A DNA stretch of 64,000 nt, taken from positions 5,127,501-5,191,500 of the forward strand of contig NZ_CP027762.1 of NCBI RefSeq assembly GCF_003852315.1, read 5' to 3'. Each line of letters opens with the position of its first letter. The stretch's first letter is position 1. Positions 42,829-52,992 of the stretch are shown piece after piece. The notes beneath the pieces are model-generated. The model saw only the letters and a list, made by a program, of their open reading frames with translations, was not told the origin of the DNA and did no database searches. The position numbers and the translations under genes are program-made. Source of the stretch: Pseudomonas sp. LBUM920. GTDB lineage: Bacteria > Pseudomonadota > Gammaproteobacteria > Pseudomonadales > Pseudomonadaceae.

Positions 42829-43068
42829 ATGACCATCGGCGCAATAACATCCATGCTCCCTATGGTTGCCGGTTTGGCCCAAGAGGGTCTCAAGGCTGTG
42901 ACCGAGCTCGCTAAAGCGGCCGGTCAAATGGCTCAGTCGCAATCTGGCAACAAGCAAGGTGAAGGTGATCAAAACAAGATTGCGCATGAAGCCATGCATA
43001 ACAAGGAACGTGTGAATTTTTCGAACAGCGAATCCACCAACAGCACCGTCAACATCAACGTCGCGTAA
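42829..43068 (+). CDS. Small Cys-free polar protein, function unknown (79 aa)
   Basis: A 79-residue protein with an amphipathic N-terminal half (MTIGAITSMLPMVAGLAQEG, LKAVTELAKAAGQMAQSQSG) and a polar, Asn/Ser-rich C-terminal half ending NSTNSTVNINVA. It has no Cys, no Trp and no membrane segment. This composition is like harpins and other small type III secreted or helper proteins. The upstream hrp-box-like element points the same way; both are suggestive only. CGGAGAAATTACT precedes the ATG. It lies between the sodB terminator and bifA. Confidence 0.65.
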   Translation: MTIGAITSMLPMVAGLAQEGLKAVTELAKAAGQMAQSQSGNKQGEGDQNKIAHEAMHNKERVNFSNSESTNSTVNINVA

Positions 43069-43268
43069 AAAAGCGTCAGTTCCCAGCGCATCCGCTGCGC
43101 CCGCGGGAATTGCTCAAGGCAGGCGGATCCATGTCCGCCTCGCCCCAGCGCCCCTCTCAAGTTCCTTGTCAAACCTGCCGATGCCCTAATGTTCCTTTGA
43201 CTGCCATCACGAGATTGCCAATACTCATGGCATATTGAGGCCACCCGCATGGAACAAGGAATGCCCCT

Positions 43269-45320
43269 TTGAAGCTGGAACTCAAAAACAGCTTGTCGGT
43301 GAAGTTGCTACGGGTGGTGCTGCTGTCGGCATTGATCGTGGGCGTTGCGCTGAGCGTGGCGCAGATCGTTTTCGATGCCTACAAGACGCGCCAGGCCGTG
43401 GCCGGCGATGCTCAGCGCATCCTCGACATGTTTCGCGACCCCTCGACGCAGGCGGTCTACAGCCTGGACCGCGAAATGGGCATGCAGGTGATCGAAGGCC
43501 TGTTTCAGGACGATGCCGTGCGCATGGCCTCCATCGGCCATCCCAACGAAACCATGCTCGCCGAAAAAAGCCGCGCATTACAGCAATCGCCCACCCGCTG
43601 GCTGACCGACCTGATTCTTGGCCAGGAGCGCACCTTTACCACATCATTGGTCGGCAAAGGCCCCTACAGCGAGTATTACGGTGACCTGAGCATCACCCTG
43701 GACACGGCCACCTATGGCAAAGGTTTTCTGGTCAGCTCGGTGATCATCTTTATTTCCGGCGTACTGCGCGCCCTCGCCATGGGGCTGGTGCTGTACCTGG
43801 TCTATCACTGGCTGCTGACCAAGCCGTTGTCACGGATTATCGAGCACTTGACGTCGATCAACCCGGACCGGCCCAGCGAACACAAGATCCCCCAAATCAA
43901 AGGCCATGAACGCAACGAGCTGGGGCTGTGGATCAACACCGCCAACCAGTTGCTCGAATCCATCGAACGCAATACCCACCTGCGGCACGAGGCAGAATCG
44001 AGCCTGCTGCGCATGGCCCAGTACGACTTCCTCACCGGCCTGCCCAATCGCCAGAAATTGCAGGAGCAACTGGACAAGATCCTGATCGACGCCGGCCGCC
44101 GACAGCGCCGCGTTGCGGTGTTGTGCGTAGGCCTGGATGACTTCAAAAGCGTCAACGAACAGTTCACTTATCAGGCCGGCGACAAACTGCTGCTGGCCCT
44201 GGCCGATCGCTTGCGCGCCCACAGCGGCCGCCTCGGCGCCCTGGCCCGGCTGGGCGGCGATCAGTTCGCGCTGGTGCAGGCGGATATCGACCAACCTTAC
44301 GAAGCCGCCGAACTGGCACAAAGCATCCTGGATGACCTGGAAGCCGAATTTGCCCTCGAGCATGAGCAGATTCGCCTGCGTGCGACCATCGGCATCACGT
44401 TGTTCCCGGAAGACGGCGACAGCACCGAGAAGCTGCTGCAAAAAGCCGAACAGACCATGACCCTGGCCAAGAGCCGCTCGCGCAACCGCTATCAGTTCTA
44501 TATCGCCAGCGTCGACAGTGAAATGCGCCGACGCCGCGAGCTGGAAAAAGACCTGCGCGACGCCCTCAGCCGCGACCAGTTTCACCTGGTCTACCAACCG
44601 CAGATCAGCTACCGCGACCACCGCGTGGTGGGCGTGGAAGCCTTGATCCGCTGGCAGCATCCGGAACACGGCCTGGTGCCGCCCGATTTGTTCATCCCGT
44701 TGGCCGAACAGAACGGCACCATTATTCCGATTGGCGAATGGGTACTCGACCAGGCCTGCCGGCAATTGCGCGAATGGCATGACCTGGGCTTCACCGCCCT
44801 GCGCATGGCGGTCAACCTGTCCACCGTGCAGTTGCACCACACCGAGCTGCCGCGGGTGGTCAACAACCTGATGCAGATTTACCGCCTGCCGCCGCGCAGC
44901 CTTGAACTGGAAGTGACCGAGACCGGCCTGATGGAAGACATCAGCACCGCCGCCCAGCACTTGCTGAGCCTGCGCCGTTCCGGGGCGCTGATTGCGATTG
45001 ATGACTTCGGCACCGGCTATTCGTCCCTCAGCTACCTGAAAAGCCTGCCGCTGGACAAGATCAAGATCGACAAGAGCTTCGTCCAGGATCTGCTCGATGA
45101 CGACGACGACGCAACCATCGTGCGCGCCATTATCCAACTGGGCAAAAGCCTGGGCATGCAGGTGATCGCCGAAGGCGTGGAAACCGCCGAGCAAGAGGCC
45201 TACATCATTTCCGAGGGCTGCCACGAGGGCCAGGGCTATCACTACAGCAAACCGCTGCCAGCGCGGGAGTTGGCGGCGTATCTGAAACAGTCCGAGCGCA
45301 ACAACGCGGCGATTCTCTGA
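43269..45320 (+). CDS. bifA: Cyclic-di-GMP phosphodiesterase BifA
   Basis: A 683-residue inner-membrane protein. Membrane segments lie at about residues 13-33 and 155-180 around a periplasmic sensor. A HAMP-like linker follows, then a GGDEF-type domain (~260-410) with the altered motif GGDQF, then an EAL domain (~425-675) with EALIRWQHPEHGLVPP, NLSTVQL, TETGLMED and DDFGTGYSSLSYLKSLPLDKIKID intact. BifA hydrolyses c-di-GMP and controls biofilm dispersal and swarming in P. aeruginosa and P. putida; the GGDQF motif is the BifA hallmark. The start is a TTG with AAGGAATGCCCC before it. Confidence 0.95.
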   Translation: MKLELKNSLSVKLLRVVLLSALIVGVALSVAQIVFDAYKTRQAVAGDAQRILDMFRDPSTQAVYSLDREMGMQVIEGLFQDDAVRMASIGHPNETMLAEKSRALQQSPTRWLTDLILGQERTFTTSLVGKGPYSEYYGDLSITLDTATYGKGFLVSSVIIFISGVLRALAMGLVLYLVYHWLLTKPLSRIIEHLTSINPDRPSEHKIPQIKGHERNELGLWINTANQLLESIERNTHLRHEAESSLLRMAQYDFLTGLPNRQKLQEQLDKILIDAGRRQRRVAVLCVGLDDFKSVNEQFTYQAGDKLLLALADRLRAHSGRLGALARLGGDQFALVQADIDQPYEAAELAQSILDDLEAEFALEHEQIRLRATIGITLFPEDGDSTEKLLQKAEQTMTLAKSRSRNRYQFYIASVDSEMRRRRELEKDLRDALSRDQFHLVYQPQISYRDHRVVGVEALIRWQHPEHGLVPPDLFIPLAEQNGTIIPIGEWVLDQACRQLREWHDLGFTALRMAVNLSTVQLHHTELPRVVNNLMQIYRLPPRSLELEVTETGLMEDISTAAQHLLSLRRSGALIAIDDFGTGYSSLSYLKSLPLDKIKIDKSFVQDLLDDDDDATIVRAIIQLGKSLGMQVIAEGVETAEQEAYIISEGCHEGQGYHYSKPLPARELAAYLKQSERNNAAIL

Positions 45321-45368
45321 ACGCTCAAAACAATACTAAATATTTCCCTCGCATAAACCTTTACACAA

Positions 45369-45387
45369 AATGCAAATCTTTCGCATT
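45369..45387. promoter_or_regulatory. Fur-box-like site upstream of the imelysin gene
   Basis: AATGCAAATCTTTCGCATT is a 19-bp near-palindrome with AATGC/GCATT arms. It matches 14 of 19 positions of the Fur form AATGATAATCATTATCATT. It lies 61 nt before the start of an iron-regulated-protein-family gene. Confidence 0.55.
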
Positions 45388-45447
45388 ATGTCGCAGTTTT
45401 TGCGCTCCCCCGCGCGCCCTATCAACAACCGAAGCAGGATGTTCGCC

Positions 45448-46791
<1,344 letters not shown>

Positions 46792-46809
46792 TCCGTGCCG
46801 CGTTGAATG

Positions 46810-46835
46810 AGGCGACCTTCGGGTCGCCTTTTTTT
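46810..46835 (+). terminator. Rho-independent terminator of the imelysin gene
   Basis: AGGCGACC-TTC-GGGTCGCCT followed by seven T. Confidence 0.92.
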
Positions 46836-46966
46836 ATGCCCGCCTATATGGAGCCCGATGACCACCACAAACCCCACATTTGATCGACGTCGCTCCCAAG
46901 CCCCGGTTTACAAGCCCTGCACCGCGGGTAGAATGGCGCCACTCTCCCAACACCCGAGCTTTCTTC

Positions 46967-48421
46967 ATGGCGTTGCCGACCCTACGCATCATCGGTTTCA
47001 TCATCGGCATCTTCCTGATCACCCTCGCGATCGCCATGGTCATTCCGATGGCCACCCTGGTGATTTTCGAACGCACCAGCGACCTGCCCTCGTTCCTGTG
47101 GGCCAGCCTGATCACCTTTCTCGCAGGTCTGGCGCTGGTCATTCCTGGCCGCCCCGAACACGTACACCTGCGCCCCCGAGACATGTACCTGCTGACCGTC
47201 AGCAGTTGGCTGGTGGTCTGCGTGTTCGCCGCGCTGCCGTTTTTACTGACCCAGCACATCAGCTACACCGACTCCTTTTTCGAAAGCATGTCGGGCATTA
47301 CCGCCACCGGCTCCACCGTCTTGAGTGGGCTGGACAGCATGTCACCGGGCATCCTGATGTGGCGCTCGCTGCTGCACTGGCTGGGCGGCATCGGCTTTAT
47401 CGGCATGGCGGTGGCGATCCTGCCACTGCTGCGCATTGGTGGCATGCGCCTGTTCCAGACCGAGTCCTCGGATCGCTCGGAAAAAGTCATGCCGCGCTCG
47501 CACATGGTGGCGCGCCTGATTGTGGCCGCGTATGTGGGCATCACCATCCTCGGCAGCCTGGCGTTCTGGTGGGCCGGGATGGGCTTGTTCGATGCGATCA
47601 ACCACGCGATGTCGGCTATTTCCACCGGCGGGTTTTCCACCTCCGATGAGTCCCTGGCCCACTGGAAACAACCGGCGGTGCACTGGGTCGCCGTGGTGGT
47701 GATGATCCTCGGCAGCTTGCCCTTCACCCTGTATGTCGCCACCTTGCGCGGCAACCGTCGGGCGCTGATCAAGGATCAACAGGTGCAAGGCTTGCTCGGG
47801 TTGCTGCTGGTGACCTGGCTGGTACTGGGCACCTGGTACTGGTGGACCACCGACCTGCCGTGGTTCGATGCGCTGCGCCACGTGGCGGTGAACGTCACGT
47901 CGGTGGTGACGACGACCGGTTTTGCACTCGGGGACTACAGCATCTGGGGCAACTTCTCACTGATGCTGTTCTTCTACCTGGGCTTTGTTGGCGGCTGCTC
48001 GGGCTCCACGGCGGGCGGGATCAAGATCTTCCGCTTTCAGGTCGCCTACATCCTGCTCAAGGCCAACTTGAACCAGCTGATTCACCCGCGTGCAGTGATC
48101 AAGCAGAAGTACAACGGCCACCGCCTCGACGAAGAGATCGTGCGTTCGATTCTGACCTTTTCGTTCTTCTTCGCCATCACCATCTGCGCCATTGCCCTGG
48201 CACTGTCGCTACTGGGGCTGGACTGGATGACCGCATTGACTGGCGCGGCCAGCACCGTTTCCGGCGTGGGCCCGGGCCTGGGCGAAACCATCGGCCCGGC
48301 CGGTAACTTCGCCAGCCTGCCGGATGCGGCCAAGTGGATCCTGTCGTTCGGTATGCTGCTGGGCCGACTGGAGATCATTACAGTCTTTGTTCTGTGCATT
48401 CCGGCGTTTTGGCGGCACTGA
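46967..48421 (+). CDS. trkH: Potassium uptake protein TrkH
   Basis: A 484-residue membrane protein of the TrkH/TrkG/KtrB family with four membrane-pore-membrane repeats. The selectivity-filter loops are visible as SGITATGSTVL, MSAISTGGFSTSD, VTSVVTTTGFALGDY and AASTVSGVGPGLG. It takes up K+ with the TrkA regulator, encoded elsewhere. The ATG at 46967 gives the standard length. Its last 44 nt overlap the 3' end of the convergent AraC-type gene. Confidence 0.94.
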   Translation: MALPTLRIIGFIIGIFLITLAIAMVIPMATLVIFERTSDLPSFLWASLITFLAGLALVIPGRPEHVHLRPRDMYLLTVSSWLVVCVFAALPFLLTQHISYTDSFFESMSGITATGSTVLSGLDSMSPGILMWRSLLHWLGGIGFIGMAVAILPLLRIGGMRLFQTESSDRSEKVMPRSHMVARLIVAAYVGITILGSLAFWWAGMGLFDAINHAMSAISTGGFSTSDESLAHWKQPAVHWVAVVVMILGSLPFTLYVATLRGNRRALIKDQQVQGLLGLLLVTWLVLGTWYWWTTDLPWFDALRHVAVNVTSVVTTTGFALGDYSIWGNFSLMLFFYLGFVGGCSGSTAGGIKIFRFQVAYILLKANLNQLIHPRAVIKQKYNGHRLDEEIVRSILTFSFFFAITICAIALALSLLGLDWMTALTGAASTVSGVGPGLGETIGPAGNFASLPDAAKWILSFGMLLGRLEIITVFVLCIPAFWRH

Positions 48422-49436
48422 CCGTCGACGCCTCGAGCAACCGCGCCCGGTATTCGCCGGGCGTGGCATCGAACCAACGGCGGAACGCGCGGAAAAAATT
48501 GCTCGGGTCGGCAAACCCCAACAGGTAGGCAATTTCCAGCAGGGTCATGCTGGGCTGCGCCAGGTACTGCTCGGCGAGTTCGCGGCGGGTGTCGTCGAGC
48601 AATGTCTGGAAACTGGTGCCCTCCTCCTGCAAGCGCCGCTGCAAGGTGCGCTGGGACAGGTGCAAGGTCTGGGCGACCACTTCGCGTTTGGGTTCGCCCT
48701 GGGGCAGCAGACGGCACAGCACTTGCCGCGCCTTGTGGGTCACGCGGCTCTCGGAAAAACGCGCGAGGTATTCACCGGCAAACCGATCATGCAGCAACGC
48801 CATGGCTTCGTTCGCCGTGGGCAACGGCGCATCCATGTCGGCCTGCTCAAAAATCAGCGCGTCATAGGGTGCGTTGAATTCCAGGGGTGCATGGAAGGCT
48901 TGTTTGTAAGGCGTCAGGTCCGCCGGTTGATCGCCTTGCAGCAGCACTTTGCGCGGTTGCAAGGTGCGGCCGGTCAGCCAGCCGCACAATGCCAAAGCAC
49001 TGGCCAGCGAGGCTTCGGCGCTCTGGCGAGTCGGTGGCAAGTGGTCGCCGTGCACCGTCAGAATCAGCGCATAGCCTTCAGGTAAGAGTCGGAAGCTCAA
49101 GTCGGCACTTTCGGCGATGATGCGCTGATAACGCACCAGGCGCATAAAGCCCTCGGCCAACGTGTTGCTGGACATCAGCGCATAACCGGCTACATGAAAC
49201 GACGCCGGGCGAACAACCTTGCCCATGTTCAGGCCGATCGCCGGGTTGCCCGACAGCTCAACTGCCCGCTGCCACAGCCGCGTCATCGAATCCTGGGGGA
49301 AACGCGCGTCAGGGTCACTGAGGGCGGCGTAGTCCAGGCCCAATTGCTTGAACAGCACTCGGCAGTCCAGGCCGTCCATTTCCAACGCCTTGACTATCCC
49401 CATCGCCCAGCTTGCAGAAGTTGTTCGTTCGCTCAT
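48378..49436 (-). CDS. AraC-family transcriptional regulator (OruR/ArgR-like N-terminal domain)
   Basis: A 352-residue regulator. The N-terminal ~190 residues form the Arabinose_bd/PF12625-type sensing domain (DSMTRLWQRAVELSGNPAIGLNMG, FHVAGYALMSSNTLAEGF). The C-terminal AraC DNA-binding domain (~250-335) has VAQTLHLSQRTLQRRLQEEGTSFQTLLDDTRRELAEQYL and LLEIAYLLGFADPSNFFRAFRRWFDATPGEYR. The effector and targets are unknown. It is divergent from a DUF962 gene 159 nt away and convergent with trkH, which it overlaps by 44 nt. Confidence 0.92.
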   Translation of the reverse strand: MSERTTSASWAMGIVKALEMDGLDCRVLFKQLGLDYAALSDPDARFPQDSMTRLWQRAVELSGNPAIGLNMGKVVRPASFHVAGYALMSSNTLAEGFMRLVRYQRIIAESADLSFRLLPEGYALILTVHGDHLPPTRQSAEASLASALALCGWLTGRTLQPRKVLLQGDQPADLTPYKQAFHAPLEFNAPYDALIFEQADMDAPLPTANEAMALLHDRFAGEYLARFSESRVTHKARQVLCRLLPQGEPKREVVAQTLHLSQRTLQRRLQEEGTSFQTLLDDTRRELAEQYLAQPSMTLLEIAYLLGFADPSNFFRAFRRWFDATPGEYRARLLEASTVSAAKTPECTEQRL

Positions 49437-49595
49437 GGCGTCTTCTTAAAAAAGCAGGCTTAACGGCAGCCAGGAAGCCAAGGATACTAAAGTGGCATCT
49501 ATTGTCACTGGCTGTTACCACTGATCACTCTAGACTCAAATAAGCTCCCCGCCGAACATCTGTAAGGCGGTACAACCACCCAAGGGCCGGCCAAC

Positions 49596-49907
49596 GTGGA
49601 AAACGTCAAACAATTCAATAGCTTCGCCGAGTTCTATCCTTACTACCTGAGTGAACACGGCAACAGCACATGCCGGCGCTTGCACTTCATCGGCACCACG
49701 CTGGTGATTGGCATCCTGGCGTACGCCATCGGCAAAGGTTCGGTGGGGCTGCTGCTGGCGTTGCCCATCGCCGGTTACAGCTTCGCCTGGATCGGCCACT
49801 TCTTCTTCGAAAAGAACCGCCCGGCGACCTTCCAACACCCGCTCTACAGCCTCTTGGGCGACTTTGTGATGTACCGCGACATGATCTTGGGCAAAGTCCC
49901 TTTTTGA
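49596..49907 (+). CDS. DUF962 / Mpo1-like membrane protein
   Basis: A 103-residue protein with two to three hydrophobic stretches. It has the Mpo1-like motifs FYPYYLSEHGNSTCRRLHFIGTTL and FAWIGHFFFEKNRPATFQHPLYSLLGDFVMY. Yeast Mpo1 is an iron-dependent dioxygenase of 2-hydroxy fatty acids that uses these His residues, so a similar lipid role is possible. It starts at a GTG behind AAGGGCCGGCCAAC. It is divergent from the AraC-type gene and may be its target. Confidence 0.85.
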   Translation: MENVKQFNSFAEFYPYYLSEHGNSTCRRLHFIGTTLVIGILAYAIGKGSVGLLLALPIAGYSFAWIGHFFFEKNRPATFQHPLYSLLGDFVMYRDMILGKVPF

Positions 49908-50095
49908 ACAGCGCGCCTTTTAAGGGGCGTCCTTAGAGGTGTGACCTCTTGTCACTTGCCTAAAAAATGAAAATTCGTACATACGTCGACATAAAATTCT
50001 TTTTGTCATTTTCAGTGCTGTATCCTGCCAAGGCTTTTTGAGAGCGCGCAATCACACTGCGATTGATTAAACAGACCTTGCGAGGAGCGACGACG

Positions 50096-50224
50096 ATGCA
50101 CGAGATACCTAATCTCCCCTTCCCAAGCCTGCACCCAACAGAGCAGCCCACACCGCAGCAGGCCAGCGACAAACAGCCTGAGACCAAAGAAGCACAACCA
50201 GTCGACAGCAAAAGCCAGGACTGA
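50096..50224 (+). CDS. Small Pro/Gln-rich hypothetical protein (42 aa)
   Basis: A 42-residue frame reads MHEIPNLPFPSLHPTEQPTP and then QASDKQPETKEAQPVDSKSQD, with an excellent CGAGGAGCGACGACG before the ATG. It is Pro, Gln, Glu and Lys-rich and likely disordered. A strong hairpin follows at 50239-50272. The AT-rich stretch at 49975-50040 may hold its promoter. Function unknown. Confidence 0.6.
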   Translation: MHEIPNLPFPSLHPTEQPTPQQASDKQPETKEAQPVDSKSQD

Positions 50225-50238
50225 CGCCGTACCAGACC

Positions 50239-50272
50239 GTGTGGAAAGCGCACCTTTGAGCGCTTTCCACAC
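50239..50272. other. Stem-loop between two small genes
   Basis: GTGTGGAAAGCGC and GCGCTTTCCACAC form a perfect 13-bp stem with an 8-nt loop. No T-run follows. It may stabilise the upstream small message or act as a weak terminator. Confidence 0.7.
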
Positions 50273-50289
50273 TGCCTGAATCACCCGAG

Positions 50290-50481
50290 ATGCCCGCCAT
50301 GACTGATACCCTCCCCGACGCCCCCGACACCGCTGTACTCGACGCAGCGCTGCAAATGATCGACGTGTGGCACCGCCTCAGCCCTGAAAAACAGGCGCTA
50401 CTGCTCGAGCGCTTCGGCACCCAGGAAAACGCCCTGGCCGCCCTGGTGACCACGCAAATGCTGACGCCTGCCAAACCCTGA
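50290..50481 (+). CDS. Small hypothetical protein (63 aa)
   Basis: A 63-residue soluble protein. After MPAMTDTLPDAPDTAVLDAA it has LQMIDVWHRLSPEKQALLLERFG, a helix-rich stretch. It has no recognised family. The start may be the ATG at 50290 or 50299. It lies 18 nt after a strong hairpin and 104 nt before the MFS gene. Function unknown. Confidence 0.6.
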   Translation: MPAMTDTLPDAPDTAVLDAALQMIDVWHRLSPEKQALLLERFGTQENALAALVTTQMLTPAKP

Positions 50482-50584
50482 TCTGTCGGTAATCTGAAGT
50501 TTTTGCGTTTTGCCGCCCCGCGAGGCGTAAGCGCCGGTATCATTAGCAGCCTATCTTTACCTGCTGCGACAGTGGACCTCTCCC

Positions 50585-51781
50585 ATGCCAGATACCCAGC
50601 GCCCCATGGCGGTCACGCTGCAAGTCGTTTCCATCGTGCTGTTTACCTTTATCGGTTACCTCAATATCGGCATTCCCCTGGCCGTGTTGCCGGGCTATGT
50701 CCACAGTGAACTGGGCTACGGCGCGGTGATTGCCGGCCTGGTGATCAGCGTGCAGTACCTGGCCACGCTGCTGAGCCGCCCGTATGCCGGCAAAATCATC
50801 GACAACCTGGGCAGCAAGCGCGCGGTGTTGATCGGCCTGGTGGGCTGCGGCCTGAGTGGCGTGTTCATGTTGCTTGCCGCGTGGTTTTCGAGCCTGCCGG
50901 CCGTCAGCCTGATCAGCCTGCTCATCGGCCGACTGGTGCTCGGCAGCGCCGAAAGCCTGGTGGGTTCGGGCGCCATCGGCTGGGGTATTGGCCGAGTCGG
51001 CGCGGCCAATACCGCCAAAGTCATTTCATGGAACGGCATCGCCAGTTACGGCGCACTGGCCGTCGGCGCACCGCTTGGGGTGGTGCTGGTGAGCCATTTC
51101 GGATTGTGGAGCATGGGCGTCAGCATCATTCTGCTGGCGGTGCTCGGCGTGTTTCTGGCCTGGAATAAAGTCGCAGCGCCGATTGTGGCCGGTGTGCGCC
51201 TGCCGTTCATGAACGTGCTGGGCCGCGTGCTGCCCCACGGCTGCGCGTTGGCCCTGGGCTCGATCGGCTTTGGCACCATCGCCACCTTTATCACCCTGTA
51301 TTACACCACCCAGCACTGGGACAACGCCGTGTGGGCACTGAGCCTGTTCGGCGCCAGCTTCATCGGCGCGCGCCTGCTGTTCGGCAATTTGATCAACCGG
51401 ATCGGCGGCTTTCGCGTGGCGATTGCTTGCCTGTCCGTGGAAATTCTCGGGTTGCTGTTGCTGTGGCTGGCGCCTGACGCCCACCTCGCCCTGGCCGGTG
51501 CGGCGTTGAGCGGGTTCGGCTTTTCCCTGGTGTTTCCGGCGCTGGGGGTGGAGGCGGTCAACCTGGTGCCAGCCTCCAGCCGGGGCTCGGCGGTGGGGGC
51601 TTATTCGCTGTTTATCGACTTGTCGTTGGGCATCACCGGCCCGTTGGCGGGTGCGGTGGCGGCGGGTTTCGGCTTTGCCTCAATCTTTCTGTTCGCCGCG
51701 CTCGCCGCCGCAGGTGGCTTGCTGCTGAGCCTGTACCTGTACCGACAAGCGCCCAAGGCCCGCGAAGCGCGCGACGCTTAA
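50585..51781 (+). CDS. Major facilitator superfamily transporter (YhhS-like)
   Basis: A 398-residue protein with twelve membrane segments. The loop 2-3 motif is [21 protein letters not shown] (MFS motif A). It belongs to the YhhS/arabinose-efflux-like group of drug:H+ antiporters. The substrate is unknown. The stop codon overlaps the stop of the convergent arfB by a few nt. Confidence 0.88.
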   Translation: MPDTQRPMAVTLQVVSIVLFTFIGYLNIGIPLAVLPGYVHSELGYGAVIAGLVISVQYLATLLSRPYAGKIIDNLGSKRAVLIGLVGCGLSGVFMLLAAWFSSLPAVSLISLLIGRLVLGSAESLVGSGAIGWGIGRVGAANTAKVISWNGIASYGALAVGAPLGVVLVSHFGLWSMGVSIILLAVLGVFLAWNKVAAPIVAGVRLPFMNVLGRVLPHGCALALGSIGFGTIATFITLYYTTQHWDNAVWALSLFGASFIGARLLFGNLINRIGGFRVAIACLSVEILGLLLLWLAPDAHLALAGAALSGFGFSLVFPALGVEAVNLVPASSRGSAVGAYSLFIDLSLGITGPLAGAVAAGFGFASIFLFAALAAAGGLLLSLYLYRQAPKAREARDA

Positions 51782-52191
51782 AAGTCGACCTTGCCGCGCC
51801 CGGCCTTGATGCTACCGCGCTTGGTCTTGGATTCCAGGCGGCGCTTCTTCGAGCCCAGGGTGGGCTTGGTCGGGCGGCGCTTCTTCTCGACCTTGGTGGC
51901 GCTGAGGATCAACTCCACCAGGCGCTCCAGCGCATCCGCGCGATTCTGTTCCTGGGTCCGGTATTGCTGGGCCTTGAGCACCAGCACGCCTTCACTGGTG
52001 ATACGGCTGTCGCGCAGCGCCAGCAGCCGTTCCTTGTAAAAGTCCGGCAACGACGACGCCGGAATATCAAACCGCAGGTGCACCGCGCTCGATACCTTGT
52101 TGACGTTCTGCCCACCGGCGCCCTGGGCGCGAATGGCGGTCAGCTCGATCTCGGCATCGGGCAGGTGCACGTTGTTGGAAATTACCAGCAT
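51778..52191 (-). CDS. arfB: Alternative ribosome-rescue factor ArfB (peptidyl-tRNA hydrolase YaeJ)
   Basis: A 137-residue protein. It has the release-factor catalytic motif [21 protein letters not shown] (GGQ around residues 26-28) and a basic C-terminal tail (residues ~100-137, [20 protein letters not shown]) that enters the empty mRNA channel. It frees stalled ribosomes by hydrolysing peptidyl-tRNA. The ATG at 52191 is preferred over a GTG one codon upstream. It lies 12 nt after the pentapeptide-repeat gene on the same strand. Confidence 0.94.
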   Translation of the reverse strand: MLVISNNVHLPDAEIELTAIRAQGAGGQNVNKVSSAVHLRFDIPASSLPDFYKERLLALRDSRITSEGVLVLKAQQYRTQEQNRADALERLVELILSATKVEKKRRPTKPTLGSKKRRLESKTKRGSIKAGRGKVDF

Positions 52192-52203
52192 CACTCAAAA
52201 ACC

Positions 52204-52887
52204 TTAGGCAACGGACAAGCCCAATTCGGATAACAACATCGACGCCTGGGCTTTGGAAATCACGGCGCCTTTGAACAGTTTGGCATCATTGAGGCGAAAG
52301 CCGCTCAAATCCGCGCCCCGCAAGTCAGCGCCGGCAAAATTGGCACCGTTGATGCGGGCGTGGGCGAGGCTGCAGTCGATCAGTTCGGCCTTGCGAAAGT
52401 CTGCATCCGACAAGTCGCTGTCGGAAAAATCCAGATTATTGAGCACGGTTCGGGCAAACGACAGGCCGGACAAGAACGCGCTGTTGAGCAAGGTTTCGCT
52501 GAAGCTCAGGCCCAGGGACGCACAATGGGTGAAGTTGGCGCCCGTCAGTTTGCACTGCGTGAAATTGGCTTGGGACAACTTGCTGCGCTGCCAACGGGTG
52601 TTGTTCAGGTCGCAGCTGATCAATTGCGCCTCGAGCAGGTTGGCCGCCTCGAACACGGCGTGCCCGGCCCGGCAACTTTTCCACTGCGTGCCTTCCAGGC
52701 GCGCACCGAGAAAGGAGGTTTGCGCCAGTGTGCAGCGCTCGAACACCCAATGCTCCAGCACCATCCGCGACAGGTCTGCCCCGCTCAAATCGACGCCCAT
52801 CAAGCGCAACGGCCCGCGGTGCTGGTCGATCAGGTCTTGCACCTCATCGCGCTGCAAGCTGCCGCCGTCGATATCGATGTGCTGCAT
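52204..52887 (-). CDS. Pentapeptide-repeat protein
   Basis: A 227-residue protein made largely of A(D/N)LXX-type pentapeptide repeats: MGVDLSGADLSRMVLEHWVFE, TSFLGARLEGTQWKS, QANFTQCKLTGANFTHCAS, NNLDFSDSDLSDADFRKAELI and NGANFAGADLRGADLSGFRL. These fold into a right-handed square helix. Some relatives (Qnr, McbG) mimic DNA and protect gyrase, but most have no known function. No quinolone-resistance claim is made. It is followed closely by arfB. The frame begins at the ATG complement 52885-52887. Confidence 0.9.
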   Translation of the reverse strand: MQHIDIDGGSLQRDEVQDLIDQHRGPLRLMGVDLSGADLSRMVLEHWVFERCTLAQTSFLGARLEGTQWKSCRAGHAVFEAANLLEAQLISCDLNNTRWQRSKLSQANFTQCKLTGANFTHCASLGLSFSETLLNSAFLSGLSFARTVLNNLDFSDSDLSDADFRKAELIDCSLAHARINGANFAGADLRGADLSGFRLNDAKLFKGAVISKAQASMLLSELGLSVA

Positions 52888-52948
52888 GAAGCCTCCGGGC
52901 AAGGGTCGATGAAAAAGAAGGCGCGAGTCTACCCTGTCGGCTCCGACA

Positions 52949-52975
52949 AAAAACCCGGCAAGGCGCCGGGTTTTC
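52949..52975 (-). terminator. Rho-independent terminator of the AroP-like permease gene
   Basis: AACCCGGC and GCCGGGTT arms with a short loop, followed by a T-run on the minus strand, 18 nt after the permease stop. Confidence 0.85.
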
Positions 52976-52992
52976 TGTTGAGGCAACACGGC

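Noticed and set aside
42829..43068. A known T3SS effector assignment for the small 79-aa protein
   Set aside because: Only composition and one imperfect promoter match support it. I recognise no effector family, so it is left as a protein of unknown function.
44037..44300. BifA as a diguanylate cyclase
   Set aside because: The GGDEF position is GGDQF, while the EAL domain is intact. This is the known phosphodiesterase arrangement of BifA.
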